From NCBI RefSeq assembly GCF_018986915.1, contig NZ_CP076723.1, forward strand, positions 2,575,501-2,639,500: a stretch of DNA of 64,000 nucleotides, read 5' to 3'. The notes beneath the pieces are model-generated. The model was given only the letters and a program-made list of their open reading frames with translations, ran no database searches and was not told the DNA's origin. The position numbers were made by a program, and so were the translations under genes. Source of the stretch: Geomonas oryzisoli. GTDB taxonomy: Bacteria; Desulfobacterota; Desulfuromonadia; Geobacterales; Geobacteraceae. This document shows, piece by piece, positions 15,740-24,873 of this stretch (positions within the stretch are counted from its first letter, which is position 1; every line of letters starts with the position of its first letter).

Positions 15740-16366
15740 ATGGGAAGAAAACGTAAAGGCGGGGAAAAGGACGAGGTAGTTATCCGTGCAAACGGCGAGC
15801 TCATCACCCTCTTGAGTAAGGATCCGTCCATCCTGGAAAAGATCTACACCCTGTTGCCCAACCTGGAGAAGATACAGGCAACCCATAATCGGCACCGCAG
15901 CATCTACCATGAGTTTTTGGATGGCGCCCGCGACAAGGAAGGGGAACTGGAGACGGCCCGTTATGAATCCATCTCCCAAATGAGGATGATCCGCGGCATA
16001 GCGAACCTTGTCGGCAAACATGACCCGACCATTCCAGAAAAGCTGGGCATGGCAGCAACGCCGTCGGCATCCAAACGCACGCCCTCGCCCCCAATAACAC
16101 CAATGAACTTGAAGGTGGTGTACCACAAGAACGAAGTTGTGGCGAGAGCAAGTGGCGTTAAAGGTGTAAAGAGCTACGAGATGTCTGTCTGCGAAAGCGA
16201 TCCGCTTGTCGAGAGCAACTGGAGGCACCTGACCACTTCGACCCATGCGAAAAGGATAGTGTTGAGCGGCCTGACGCCTGGAAAGATGTATTATTTCCGG
16301 ATCAGGGCACTCACTACACAGGGTGAAGGGCCTTGGTCGAACTTCGTCTGCATAATGGCCATATGA
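15740..16366 (+). CDS. Small protein with C-terminal fibronectin type III domain
   Basis: From the ATG at 15740 (AGAGAGG upstream) the product is 208 aa; the frame could start at 15599 but that extension looks non-coding. Residues 1-110 are basic and helical (MGRKRKGGEKDEVV... with LLPNLEKIQATHNRHRSIYH), without a signal peptide. A Pro-rich linker leads to an FN3 domain at ~125-208, with the typical LSGLTPGKMYYFRIRALTTQ G-strand region and a final GEGPWSNFVCIMAI. Such FN3 tails are frequent in this lineage. The function is unknown. It is divergent from the 1012-aa regulator-like gene. Confidence 0.6.
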   Translation: MGRKRKGGEKDEVVIRANGELITLLSKDPSILEKIYTLLPNLEKIQATHNRHRSIYHEFLDGARDKEGELETARYESISQMRMIRGIANLVGKHDPTIPEKLGMAATPSASKRTPSPPITPMNLKVVYHKNEVVARASGVKGVKSYEMSVCESDPLVESNWRHLTTSTHAKRIVLSGLTPGKMYYFRIRALTTQGEGPWSNFVCIMAI

Positions 16367-17221
16367 GATGGCTCATGGCTCGACGGCCACCATACCTGAT
16401 CAGTTTTGAATCCGGATATTGGTGGCCGCTTTTACCTGATTTTCCCCCATTCCTTCTTCTTAACACCAAGTTCTCTACCCTCCTCCATCGTAACCGTAGA
16501 GTTGTTCGAGACAAATACCTAGTTTGCGGATGCAACTGCACAGTTGCAGCAGACAACTATATACTTCGCAAAGGCAATTGCACGGTTGCAGACGGCAACT
16601 AGGCACTTCGCGGATGCAACTGCGTATTTGCAGAATACAAATATAGACTTCCCTGAGACGACTATGCACTTTATAGATGCAACTCGCTAACTGGTAGAAC
16701 AACCTATAGTTTGCAGATGGAACGGCCTAGTTGTTGCTGAAAAAGAGGTAGGCGAGTTTTCAAATGATGCGCGAGGTAAAGAGGATACGGCTGACTTGGC
16801 ATTATTGAGCTTTGCAACTTGGACACCGAATACAGGAGGAAGCTAACCGCGAAAGAGATGTACAAAGCCTGTGCCCTTCTGGGCCTGAAGGTACTTAATA
16901 CAAAAATAATGTATTACAATTTGCATTGTGTATACTTTTTTTCTGAATTTATTCCCTTACTTATAAGCGGCCACTCGGCTCTTCGCTGTTCCCTCAACCC
17001 CATTCCTAATTCTACCTAACCGTTTTCTCCTTCATTTCTTCACTCCACCCGCCGAAAGCAACTGCAACTCGGAGATGCGGACGCATAACTTCACGCGCTA
17101 TGCACTAACACAGGACGTCGGCTGTCTTTTACCTGCCGCCCCCTATCCGCAGTGGCGGCCTAGGTCACGATTCACGCGTCGCGGTGACGCCAAAACTAAA
17201 CCGGAAACAAGGAAGAAAGGT
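16367..17221. other. Long gene-poor stretch containing a 21-bp repeat array
   Basis: This 855-bp, AT-richer stretch lies between the small FN3 protein and the chemoreceptor. Its first half contains the degenerate 21-bp repeats. After the array, frames at 16692-16847 (ends ATWTPNTGGS) and 16819-17019 look weakly coding-like but lack ATG starts or ribosome-binding sites and may be decayed remnants. I see no clear promoter for the chemoreceptor. Confidence 0.45.
16503..16733. repeat. Degenerate tandem array of ~11 units of 21 bp
   Basis: Successive 21-bp units start at 16503, 16524, 16545, 16566, 16587, 16608, 16629, 16650, 16671 and 16692, with one more after a 2-bp shift. The approximate consensus is TTGCAGATGCAACTATGCACT; the best-conserved core is GCAACT/GCAATT. 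A weaker unit may precede at 16482. Because 21 is a multiple of three, each open frame encodes a 7-residue repeat, for example MQLHSCS-RQLYTSQ-RQLHGCR on the plus strand. None of these frames has translation signals. Confidence 0.7.
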
Positions 17222-19765
17222 ATGGAAACGATGAAACTGAAGGTAAAAGTAATGGTTGCTTTCATCGCCGCGGCGATACTCGGTGTTGCGGGTCCTCTCG
17301 TCGCGGTGCGAGGTTCCACGTCTGCCGCTTTGGGCGCCTGCGCTGTTGCGTTCACGCTTACCCTCGCCCTGGGCTGGTTCCTGGCGCGCGCAGTGGAAGC
17401 GGAACGGGCCCGACTCGTCGAGGACAAAACACGGACGGTCGAGACGCTGACCGGTGAGCTCGAAGGGGAGCGTGATCGGCTCCAAGAAACCAACAACCGC
17501 ACGGTCGAGGCGATGACGAGGGAATTCGAAGCGGAGCGCGACCGCCTGGTCGAGAAGAACGACTGGTTCCGGGCCATCATCGATGCGGTTCCCTTCCCGG
17601 TGCACGTCACCGACAACGACATGAACTGGACCTTCATGAACAAGCCGTTCGAGACACTCCTGGTGCGCGAGGGGCGCATCAAGGACCGCGATTCCGCAGT
17701 CGGACTTGCCTGCAGCAACGCGGCCGCCAATATCTGTAATAACGAGGGGTGCGGCATTAGGCAGCTTCATAAGGGGGTGAACGAGAGCTTCTTCACCTGG
17801 TGCGGTTCCGAATGCAAACAGGACACAGCGTTCCTGTTGAACAGCAAAGGGGAAAAGATCGGTTTCGTCGAAACCGTGACCGATCTCACGGCCATCATCC
17901 GAAACCGCGACTATACCCAGGCCGAGGTGGAGCGCATGGCGGGGAACCTGACCAGGCTCGCACTGGGGAACCTCGATCTCGACCTCGCGGTGGCGGAGGC
18001 GGACCAGCACACCGCGGTGGCCCGCGAAAACTTCCTCAAGATCAACGACAGCCTCGCCAAGGTGAAGGACGCCGTCGGTGCCATGATCGTAGACACCGAG
18101 ACGCTGGTCAACTCGGCACTTGCCGGCGACTTCCAGACCCGCTCGGACGCGTCCAGGCACCAGGGCGAGTTCCGCGCCATCGTGGACGGGGTGAATCGGA
18201 CCCTGGACGTGGTGGTGGAGAAGAACGATTGGTACGAGGCCATTATCGACGCGGTCCCCTTCCCGATCCACGTCACCGACAACGACATGAACTGGACCTT
18301 CCTCAACAAACCCTTCGAGACCCTGCTGGTCAAGGAAGGACGCATCAGGGACCGGCGCACCGCCCTGGGGCTTCCCTGCAGCAACGCGGCCGCCAACATC
18401 TGCAACACCGAGGGGTGCGGCATCAAGCAGCTGCACAGGGGCGTGCCCGAGAGCTACTTCGACTGGTGCGGCTCCGGGTGCAAGCAGGACACCTCGTATC
18501 TCCTGAACCGTAAGGGAGAGAAGATAGGCTACGTCGAGGTGGTCCAGGACCTGACGGCCATCATCAGGAACCGCGACTACACCAAGGCCGAGATCGAGCG
18601 CATGGCGGCCAACCTCCACCTCCTCTCGCAGGGGGACCTGGATCTCGACTTCGCCCTCGCACAGCCGGACCAGCATACCAAGGACGCCCACTCCGACTTC
18701 ACGCGCATCAACGACAGCCTGAAGAGCGTGAAGCTCGCCATGGATCGCGTCATCACCATCACCAAGGAGATCGCCGACGGCAACCTGAGCGTCGAGGTCA
18801 CCCCGCGCTCGGAGAAGGACGAACTGCTCAAGGATCTGGCGGCGATGGTGCAGAAGCTCTCGGACGTGGTACTCGACGTGAAGCAGGCGGCGGACAACGT
18901 AAGCCTTGGGAGCAAGGAACTCGCCGAGAACGCCGAGAACACCTCGCAGGGGGCTACCGAGCAGGCGGCCTCGGCGGAGCAGGCTTCCTGCTCCATGGAG
19001 GAGATGAGCGCCAACATCAGGCAGACGGCGGACAACGCGATCCAGACGGAGAAGATTGCGGTGAAGTCGGCGGCCGATGCACAGGAAGGGGGCAAGGCCG
19101 TCGCCGAGACGCTCGCCGCCATGAAGGAGATCGCAGGGAAGATCTCGATCGTTGAGGAGATCGCACGGCAGACCAACATGCTGGCGCTAAACGCGGCCAT
19201 CGAGGCGGCGCGTGCCGGGGAACACGGCAAGGGGTTCGCGGTGGTCGCGGCCGAGGTGCGAAAGCTTGCCGAGCGGAGCCAGAAGGCGGCGGGCGAGATC
19301 TCTACCCTCTCCACCTCCAGTGTCGAGATCGCGGAAAAGGCTGAGACTCTTCTGGGAGAGATCCTGCCCAACATCCAGAGAACCGCGGAACTGGTCCAGG
19401 AGATCAGCGCCGCGAGCAAGGAGCAGGACGGCGGCGCCCAGCAGATCAACCAGGCGATACAGGTGCTGGACCAGGTGATCCAGAAGAACGCGACGGTTGC
19501 CGAAGAGATGTCTTCGACCGCCGAAGAGCTCTCCTCGCAGGCCGCCCAGTTGCAGAGCACCGTCTCCTTCTTCCAGGTCAGGGACAACGAGGTACTTGCC
19601 GGCCGTGCCATGGAGGGAGCGAAGCGGCAAAGCGGCCGCAATGCAGCGGCGATGACCTATTCGGCACCGGCTACCAAGACTACGAACAGGGCGCGCACCA
19701 GGCAGGCCGCCAACGACAACGGAGTGGCGCTGGACCTCGACCATAACGACTTCGAACGCTTCTAG
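17222..19765 (+). CDS. Methyl-accepting chemotaxis protein with two Cys-rich PAS domains
   Basis: An 847-aa chemoreceptor. Two membrane helices (~8-27 and ~36-56) with almost no periplasmic loop are followed by a coiled coil and two PAS domains (~118-225 and ~340-445) that are near duplicates ([20 protein letters not shown] versus [20 protein letters not shown]). A HAMP-like segment ([20 protein letters not shown]) precedes the MCP signalling domain with the hairpin tip [20 protein letters not shown] and [19 protein letters not shown]. Sensing is therefore cytoplasmic. Each PAS has five cysteines with identical spacing (C-x7-C-x4-C-x16-C-x3-C), hinting at a metal or redox centre. The ATG at 17222 has AAGGA eight bases upstream; 17231 is an alternative. 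No CheR pentapeptide is seen at the C-terminus. Confidence 0.92.
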   Translation: METMKLKVKVMVAFIAAAILGVAGPLVAVRGSTSAALGACAVAFTLTLALGWFLARAVEAERARLVEDKTRTVETLTGELEGERDRLQETNNRTVEAMTREFEAERDRLVEKNDWFRAIIDAVPFPVHVTDNDMNWTFMNKPFETLLVREGRIKDRDSAVGLACSNAAANICNNEGCGIRQLHKGVNESFFTWCGSECKQDTAFLLNSKGEKIGFVETVTDLTAIIRNRDYTQAEVERMAGNLTRLALGNLDLDLAVAEADQHTAVARENFLKINDSLAKVKDAVGAMIVDTETLVNSALAGDFQTRSDASRHQGEFRAIVDGVNRTLDVVVEKNDWYEAIIDAVPFPIHVTDNDMNWTFLNKPFETLLVKEGRIRDRRTALGLPCSNAAANICNTEGCGIKQLHRGVPESYFDWCGSGCKQDTSYLLNRKGEKIGYVEVVQDLTAIIRNRDYTKAEIERMAANLHLLSQGDLDLDFALAQPDQHTKDAHSDFTRINDSLKSVKLAMDRVITITKEIADGNLSVEVTPRSEKDELLKDLAAMVQKLSDVVLDVKQAADNVSLGSKELAENAENTSQGATEQAASAEQASCSMEEMSANIRQTADNAIQTEKIAVKSAADAQEGGKAVAETLAAMKEIAGKISIVEEIARQTNMLALNAAIEAARAGEHGKGFAVVAAEVRKLAERSQKAAGEISTLSTSSVEIAEKAETLLGEILPNIQRTAELVQEISAASKEQDGGAQQINQAIQVLDQVIQKNATVAEEMSSTAEELSSQAAQLQSTVSFFQVRDNEVLAGRAMEGAKRQSGRNAAAMTYSAPATKTTNRARTRQAANDNGVALDLDHNDFERF

Positions 19766-19780
19766 ACTGACCAACCCGAA

Positions 19781-19812
19781 GCAGCGCAGGCCGGTGATCC
19801 GACCTGCGCTGC
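19781..19812 (+). terminator. Hairpin terminator of the chemoreceptor gene
   Basis: GCAGCGCAGG (19781-19790) pairs with CCTGCGCTGC (19803-19812) and the loop CGG/CCG extends the stem. A T-rich stretch comes only ~12 bp later, so it may be a weak or processed terminator. Confidence 0.6.
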
Positions 19813-19836
19813 CGCATGAATATTTATTATTTTTAA

Positions 19837-19864
19837 TTGACACAAGCAAATCTTATTCTATACT
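19837..19864 (+). promoter_or_regulatory. Strong promoter of the DnaJ-like zinc mini-protein
   Basis: Consensus TTGACA at 19837-19842 and TATACT at 19859-19864 are 16 bp apart in an AT-rich context, ~55 bp upstream of the ATG at 19920. Confidence 0.75.
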
Positions 19865-19919
19865 GCACAACTCCTGCTCAACAAGACATCACGTGCCGCA
19901 GCACGAAAGGAGTTATGCG

Positions 19920-20150
19920 ATGGCAATCTGTAACGACTGCAGAGGTAAAAAGATGGTTACCTGTCCGGAGTGCGGCGGCACCGGCAACCGGTACTATGTC
20001 CCGGTGCTCGACATCTGGGAATCCGATTGCAGTGTCTGTTTCGGCAGCGGTACGATCAGTTGCCCGGCTTGCGAGATCAGCCCCCTCGGCAGCAGAATTC
20101 CAAGGCCCCCTGCAGCCTGGACTCCGCCCCCCGCCCCTCCCGGGCTGTAG
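19920..20150 (+). CDS. Mini-protein with DnaJ-type zinc finger (four CxxC motifs)
   Basis: A 76-aa protein starting MAICNDCRGKK, with AAAGGAG seven bases before the ATG. Four CxxC pairs (CNDC, CPECGGTG, CSVCFGSG, CPAC) reproduce the central cysteine-rich domain of DnaJ, which binds two zinc ions and unfolded protein. There is no J-domain or client-binding barrel; the C-terminus is Pro-rich. It has its own promoter and terminator, so it is a monocistronic gene. A role as a zinc-dependent chaperone or assembly factor is only a family inference. Confidence 0.75.
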   Translation: MAICNDCRGKKMVTCPECGGTGNRYYVPVLDIWESDCSVCFGSGTISCPACEISPLGSRIPRPPAAWTPPPAPPGL

Positions 20151-20171
20151 AGAGACCATCTTGAATAAACG

Positions 20172-20204
20172 CACAAAGGGCCGGCAATTTGCCGGCCCTT
20201 TGTG
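20172..20204. terminator. Bidirectional terminator between the zinc mini-protein and prsR
   Basis: A 16-bp perfect stem (CACAAAGGGCCGGCAA at 20172-20187 with TTGCCGGCCCTTTGTG at 20189-20204) lies between the convergent genes. The A/T-rich stem ends supply short U runs either way. Confidence 0.85.
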
Positions 20205-20225
20205 TTGGTGCTGTAGAGAACCCCT

Positions 20226-21599
20226 TTACTGGTGGATGGACAGCTTCTTCATCAGGTCGTACAGCGTGGGACGACTGACGCCCAATTCCTCCGCGGCTTT
20301 CAGTATGTTGCCGGACTGTCGATCGATCGCGGTCAGGATCATCTCCCGCTCCATCCGCTCGCGCGCTTCCCGCAGCGACAGGGTGTCGCCGACCGGAACC
20401 GCCATCGGCGGAGGCTCCACGTCGCAGCCAAGATCGAGCGGACCGATGCTGGAGCCGTCGCACATGATGACGGCCCTCTGGATGCGGTTGCGCAGCTCGC
20501 GCACGTTGCCGGGCCAATCGTGCCTTTTCAGGAAGGCGATGGCGGCGGGCGACAGCCGAACCTTCTTCTTGTTCTCCTTGCAGTAGAACTTCAGGAAGCT
20601 TTCCGCCAGCAGGAGCACGTCGTCGCCACGGTCCCGCAGAGGGGGAAGCTTGATGGTGACCACGCCGATCCGGTAGTAGAGGTCTTCGCGGAAGCGCCCC
20701 TCCTCTATCGCCTTCTGAATGTCGATGTTGGTGGCACAGGTGGTACGGGCATCGATGGGGATTTCCTCCCTGCCTCCGACCCGCTGGATGGTCCCTTCCT
20801 GCAAGAAGCGGAGCAGCTTCACCTGCAGGTTCACGGGGAGCTCGCCGATCTCGTCGAGAAAGAGGGTCCCCTTGTGGGCGTACTGAAGCTTGCCCCGCAC
20901 CGCGGTATGGGCTCCGGTAAACGCACCTTTTTCGTGTCCGAAAAGCTCGCTCTCCAGCAGATTCTCCGGGATGGCACCGCAGTTGATCGCCACCAGCGGC
21001 CCTTTGCGGCGCTGGCTTGCCTCGTGGATCGCGGCCGCCACCAGTTCCTTGCCGGTACCGCTCTCACCGACGATTAGGATGGGAGCATTCGAGGCGGCAA
21101 CCTTGCGGATTGTGGTGAACACCGCCTGCATCTCCGCACACTTGCCGATCATGCCCCATTGTTCTTCAGCTTCTCCATGCAAGGAGAGCGCGCTGTTTTG
21201 TTCCTCGATGTTGGCGATGTGAAAGGCGCGCCCGATCATGACCTTCAGTTCGGACAGGACCGGGGGCTTGGCGTAGAAGTCGAAAGCGCCCATGCGCATC
21301 GCTTTCAACGCATTTTCACGCTCGTTGTTGCCGGTCAGCATGATCACCTTGGTCACCGGGTCCAACCCCAGCATCTCGTCCAGGCAGCGGAACCCCTCTA
21401 CCGAACTGTCCGGGTACGGGGGAAGCCCCAGATCGAGCACCACCACCGCAGGACGCTCGCTCTTGAAAAGGGAGAGCGCCTCCCGGGCATCGGCCGCCAG
21501 GAGCACGTGGTATTCCTGGTTCAATCCCCATTTCAGCTGCTGCCTGATATCGTCATTGTCGTCGACAATCAAAAGCTTTCTCACCAACTCCTCCTTCAT
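20226..21599 (-). CDS. prsR: PEP-CTERM system sigma-54-dependent response regulator PrsR
   Basis: NtrC-type activator, 457 aa. The receiver domain has acidic residues in IVDDNDD and the phosphorylatable Asp56 in VVVLDLGLP, then KPPVL with the conserved Lys. The AAA+ domain shows Walker A GESGTGKE, the sigma-54 contact loop GAFTGA, and Walker [11 protein letters not shown] Fis-type HTH closes the protein ([19 protein letters not shown]). The receiver sequence around [23 protein letters not shown] is typical of the PrsR family linked to exosortase/PEP-CTERM loci. It overlaps prsK by 4 bp (ATGA), so kinase and regulator are coupled. Two near-consensus sigma-54 promoters before PEP-CTERM genes (61619, 63259) are likely targets. 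Confidence 0.93.
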   Translation of the reverse strand: MKEELVRKLLIVDDNDDIRQQLKWGLNQEYHVLLAADAREALSLFKSERPAVVVLDLGLPPYPDSSVEGFRCLDEMLGLDPVTKVIMLTGNNERENALKAMRMGAFDFYAKPPVLSELKVMIGRAFHIANIEEQNSALSLHGEAEEQWGMIGKCAEMQAVFTTIRKVAASNAPILIVGESGTGKELVAAAIHEASQRRKGPLVAINCGAIPENLLESELFGHEKGAFTGAHTAVRGKLQYAHKGTLFLDEIGELPVNLQVKLLRFLQEGTIQRVGGREEIPIDARTTCATNIDIQKAIEEGRFREDLYYRIGVVTIKLPPLRDRGDDVLLLAESFLKFYCKENKKKVRLSPAAIAFLKRHDWPGNVRELRNRIQRAVIMCDGSSIGPLDLGCDVEPPPMAVPVGDTLSLREARERMEREMILTAIDRQSGNILKAAEELGVSRPTLYDLMKKLSIHQ

Positions 21600-23668
21600 G
21601 CTGCCTCGATGACGCCGCCGGCAGCATCCTCCTCGGCGACCGGGAGATGGACGGTGAACACGGTCCCCTCCCCTTCGACGCTGGAAACGTCGATCGTGCC
21701 GCCGTGAGCCGTCACGATCTGGCGCGACTGGTACAACCCGATGCCGAGACCGGTCCGCTTGGAACTGCGAAACGGCACGAACAGGTCATTCCTGATAAAG
21801 CGCGGCGACATGCCGCATCCCTGGTCGGTCACCTTCACGAACGGGGTGCCGTTGCAGCCGACTTCCACGGCGATGGGCGCCTCGGGGGGCGACGCCTCCA
21901 CCGCGTTCAGGAACAGGTTCAGCAAAACCTTCTGCAACTCCTCCCGGTCGCCCAATACGACCTGCTGGCTTCCCTGCACCGAGATCGTCCGCCCCTGCAT
22001 CATCCCGGCGCAACTCCTGGTGAGGGCCAAAAGATCCACGGGGCGCCTCTGCAACAGTTCGCTCTCGCCCAGGTTGCGCAGGCGACCGATCAGGTGATGC
22101 ATCTTCTTGGTGGTGTTGCCGAGACTGCCAAGCATGTCCCGCTGGAATTCCGGGTTGTCGATGTGTTCACGCGCGTTCTCCAGTACCAGCGAGATGGTCG
22201 CTGCCAGGTTTTTCAGGTCATGAACCACGAAGGTGGCCAGGCTCCCCACAGCCTCCATCGCCTTGGCCTGGGTGAGCTGCTCGGTGAGGCGCTGATGCTG
22301 CATGGCCACCGACACCTGGCGGGCGATCGTCTTCATCAGGTCGAAGTCTTCGTAGCGGTACTGCTCGTCGGGCACGACCTGGGCGCCGAGCACGATAAAA
22401 CCGGAAAGGATCTCCCCTTCGAACAGGGGCACCACGAACGAGATGCCGTAGCGCGCCAGGAAGTCCCACTCGCTCCGGGTGAGCTCACGGTTGGGGTCGC
22501 TACTGGAAAAGACCCACTGCCGCTCCCGCAGTGAAGTGAGGATCGGGTTGTCGTCGCTGATGGTCTCCCGAAGCGGTTCCAGTTCCAGCGTCGAGGCGAC
22601 GCAGTACCAGCCGCACCCTTGCTGGTGCTGGTACAGGGCGGCTCCCCGGACTCCGAAGATCTCGCAGTATGCCAGAAGCACCCTTTTGACCAGGTCATCT
22701 CCATCCTCGAAGGTGGACAGCCTCTCGGTCAGCCCCAACCACTGTGCCCGGTAGTCGTACTTGCTCTGGTAGAAGTGCTTGTGGAGCAGCACCTTCAGCT
22801 CACGCTTGGCGCGGTCCGAGAGGAGCAGCAGCAGCAACAGGATCCCGGCGATGAACCCCAGGGACAGGGTGAGCAGCCGCGGGAACAGCGGCCCGAAATA
22901 CTTCATTCCCTCCCCGAGCAGACCGAGCATGATCAGGTAGGCGGAGACGATCGCCATCACCACCGATTTCAGCACGACCGCCTGCGAGATCTTGACGCGC
23001 GCACTGCCGCGCCAGTGGGAACGGGTATAGAGCATCATCACCGAAGCGATCGTGAAAAGCAGGGACCGCAGCGGCGCAAGCTCCAGGTTGAGAGAGCGGT
23101 ACAGCAGGGCGTTGGAATAGTAGAAAGCGAGGACGGCCAGCATCGAGCCGAGCGCCACGATATCGAGCTTCACCCGCCACAGGGCCTCCGAGGAGGCATT
23201 CGCCAGGGTGGCCTCGAAGTTGATCAGGGCCACCACCAGCAGCACCAGGATGGCGACGTAGAAGTAATAGCCGACGTTGGCCAGGAACAGCACCGGCTCG
23301 GCGGGGAAATCAGGCGCGTAGTAGAAGGAACTCTCAGGCACGAACGCGGGGACCAGCACCAGCAGAAGACTCGCGCCGACCAGCACGCGGTTTTTCCACG
23401 AAAGCCCCCGCTCCGGGATCTCCCGGGCATAGGTGACGCTCAGCAGGAGCCAAAGAGACGGCAACAGCGCCTCGATGAAGAGGGCGCACCGTTTCCAGTC
23501 CGTTTCCGGCCACAAATCGTTCAGGGCGAAGAAGTCGAGCAGTTCCAGGACCGCTACGGCCAAAAAGGGAGCGGCTACATAGCTGAACGCTCCGCTTCGT
23601 CTCTCCAGCATCACGATGCGCAGCGCGGATACCAGCAGGAGCAAGACTGAAATCAGCATAAGCGCCAT
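21596..23668 (-). CDS. prsK: PEP-CTERM system membrane histidine kinase PrsK
   Basis: Sensor kinase partner of PrsR, 690 aa from the ATG at 23668 (AGAGG six bases upstream); a longer frame to 23788 is less likely. The first ~300 residues form about eight membrane helices starting ALMLISVLLLLVSAL. A GAF-type domain covers ~335-480. The kinase core has the His motif in FVVHDLKNLAATISLV, the N box NLFLNAVEASPP, G1 KVTDQGCGMS and G2 GLGIGLYQSRQI. The family responds to an unknown envelope signal tied to PEP-CTERM/exosortase function. It is the first gene of the prsK-prsR pair, divergent from the Crp-type gene. Confidence 0.93.
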   Translation of the reverse strand: MALMLISVLLLLVSALRIVMLERRSGAFSYVAAPFLAVAVLELLDFFALNDLWPETDWKRCALFIEALLPSLWLLLSVTYAREIPERGLSWKNRVLVGASLLLVLVPAFVPESSFYYAPDFPAEPVLFLANVGYYFYVAILVLLVVALINFEATLANASSEALWRVKLDIVALGSMLAVLAFYYSNALLYRSLNLELAPLRSLLFTIASVMMLYTRSHWRGSARVKISQAVVLKSVVMAIVSAYLIMLGLLGEGMKYFGPLFPRLLTLSLGFIAGILLLLLLLSDRAKRELKVLLHKHFYQSKYDYRAQWLGLTERLSTFEDGDDLVKRVLLAYCEIFGVRGAALYQHQQGCGWYCVASTLELEPLRETISDDNPILTSLRERQWVFSSSDPNRELTRSEWDFLARYGISFVVPLFEGEILSGFIVLGAQVVPDEQYRYEDFDLMKTIARQVSVAMQHQRLTEQLTQAKAMEAVGSLATFVVHDLKNLAATISLVLENAREHIDNPEFQRDMLGSLGNTTKKMHHLIGRLRNLGESELLQRRPVDLLALTRSCAGMMQGRTISVQGSQQVVLGDREELQKVLLNLFLNAVEASPPEAPIAVEVGCNGTPFVKVTDQGCGMSPRFIRNDLFVPFRSSKRTGLGIGLYQSRQIVTAHGGTIDVSSVEGEGTVFTVHLPVAEEDAAGGVIEAA

Positions 23669-23864
23669 CGTTACCTCTTGGGCAGAGCCAACAGCAGCAT
23701 CTAATTTCACCAGGCCCGAGATCTCGGTAGCCCTGCGAGGGATGAAGTCAAAGCCGGTGCCGATGCGTCTGGCACCAGGCAGTTGCAAACATTGTCAACC
23801 GCCGACAGCACAGGCACAAAAGACAGGCGAGTGACTGCTATACCTATACAGCCTAAGGCATAAA

Positions 23865-23894
23865 TTGACAAGTGCTAATTGTTTATGGTAAACA
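23865..23894 (+). promoter_or_regulatory. Promoter of the Crp/Fnr-type gene
   Basis: TTGACA at 23865-23870 and TAAACA at 23889-23894, 18 bp apart, ~40 bp before the start codon. Confidence 0.55.
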
Positions 23895-23934
23895 CTCGAA
23901 TGGCTGAGGTAAAATGAGAGCCGGAGGCACTCTG

Positions 23935-24663
23935 ATGACTGCTCCAATATCGCAAAGACATAGGCACGAATCGAATATCATCAGCAGCATTCCCTTCTTC
24001 TCATCCCTGACCCCTGACGAGGTCGATCAGGTTGAGAAACTGTTCAGGAAAAAGAACTACGAGAAGGAACAGATAGTCCTGTACGAGGAGGACACCTCCA
24101 GCTACATGTACCTGATCTACTCGGGTAAGGTCCGGGTCGTGAAGATGAACGACGAGGGGAAGGAGCAGATCATCACCATCCACAAGAAGAACGACTTCTT
24201 CGGGGAGATGTCGCTGCTGGACAACAAGACCTCCCCGGCCACCATCATAGCCCACGAGGATTCGGTGATCGGGCTCTTGCACAAGAGCGATTTCGAGCAG
24301 CACCTGATTCGCAACGAGGAGATCCGCAGAAAGATCATCGAGCTGCTGTGCAGCCGTCTGCGCGAATCATGGGAGATGATCAAGATCTTGAGCTTCAATG
24401 CCGAAAACGCACAGGACAGGGTGCTGTCGCTACTGGACCGGCTCGGGGAACTGTACGGGGTCCGCGACGACCGCGGCGTGATCATCGACGTGAAGATGAC
24501 CCACCAGCAGATGGCCAGCTACGCCTCGGTCACCCGCGAAACCATGAGCCGTGTGCTGCGCAGCCTCGAGAAGTCAGAGGTGATCAGCATCCTGGACAGC
24601 AAGGCGATCCTGCTCAACAAGAACTTCTTCGGTACACGCAGCAACAGCAGCAAAAGACATTAA
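23935..24663 (+). CDS. Crp/Fnr family transcription regulator
   Basis: A 242-aa regulator beginning at the ATG at 23935, which has GGAGG seven bases upstream (an earlier ATG at 23914 lacks one). Residues ~20-140 form the cyclic-nucleotide-binding beta-roll (PFFSSLTPDEVDQVEKLFRK, SSYMYLIYSGKVRVVKMNDE, DFFGEMSLLDNKTSPATI). A winged HTH follows with MTHQQMASYASVTRETMSRV. There is no N-terminal Cys cluster, so it is not an oxygen-sensing FNR; the effector cannot be read from sequence. Its position divergent from prsK suggests a link with exopolysaccharide control. Confidence 0.9.
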   Translation: MTAPISQRHRHESNIISSIPFFSSLTPDEVDQVEKLFRKKNYEKEQIVLYEEDTSSYMYLIYSGKVRVVKMNDEGKEQIITIHKKNDFFGEMSLLDNKTSPATIIAHEDSVIGLLHKSDFEQHLIRNEEIRRKIIELLCSRLRESWEMIKILSFNAENAQDRVLSLLDRLGELYGVRDDRGVIIDVKMTHQQMASYASVTRETMSRVLRSLEKSEVISILDSKAILLNKNFFGTRSNSSKRH

Positions 24664-24674
24664 AAACTGAAAGA

Positions 24675-24709
24675 CGTTCTACGTTCTACGTTCAACGTTC
24701 AACGTTTTC
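24675..24709. repeat. Tandem 7-bp repeats ACGTTCT/ACGTTCA
   Basis: Two ACGTTCT units are followed by two ACGTTCA units and ACGTTTT directly after the Crp-type gene. CTGAAA before and TTTCAG after the array are complementary, so it may form a hairpin with the repeats in the loop. Confidence 0.7.
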
Positions 24710-24807
24710 AGCCTCAATCGTCGACTCCGAGGTTTTCCAAGCCTTTCCTTCCCAGTGCGGCGGCAGCCGAGGCGCGGATTCGGTCGGAACCACACACACT
24801 CTTCCTG

Positions 24808-24865
24808 CCCCCCTGTTTCTTCCCCCCCTGCTTCTTCGTCCTGCTGTCCCCCTGCCTCTCCCCCC
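24808..24865 (-). other. Four-tract G-rich block on the minus strand
   Basis: C runs on the plus strand at 24808-24813, 24822-24828, 24848-24852 and 24860-24865 mean four runs of five or more G within 58 nt on the minus strand, just after the lipoprotein gene's stop. Each tract is flanked by CAGG/AAG-type spacers, suggesting an expanded repeat. It could fold as a G-quadruplex in the lipoprotein mRNA tail. Confidence 0.55.
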
Positions 24866-24873
24866 GCTCGATG

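Noticed and set aside
16475-16702. A 75-codon Cys-rich minus-strand frame with a heptad repeat over the 21-bp array.
   Set aside because: No ribosome-binding site; every frame of a 21-bp array encodes a heptad repeat, so the peptide pattern alone is no evidence of coding.
16503-16733. CRISPR array.
   Set aside because: Units are contiguous 21-bp degenerate repeats without spacers, and no cas genes are in the window.
23770-23786. TGGCACCAGGCAGTTGC upstream of the Crp-type gene as a sigma-54 promoter.
   Set aside because: The -24 and -12 elements are two bases too far apart; sigma-54 promoters need fixed spacing. A sigma-70 promoter at 23865 is better.
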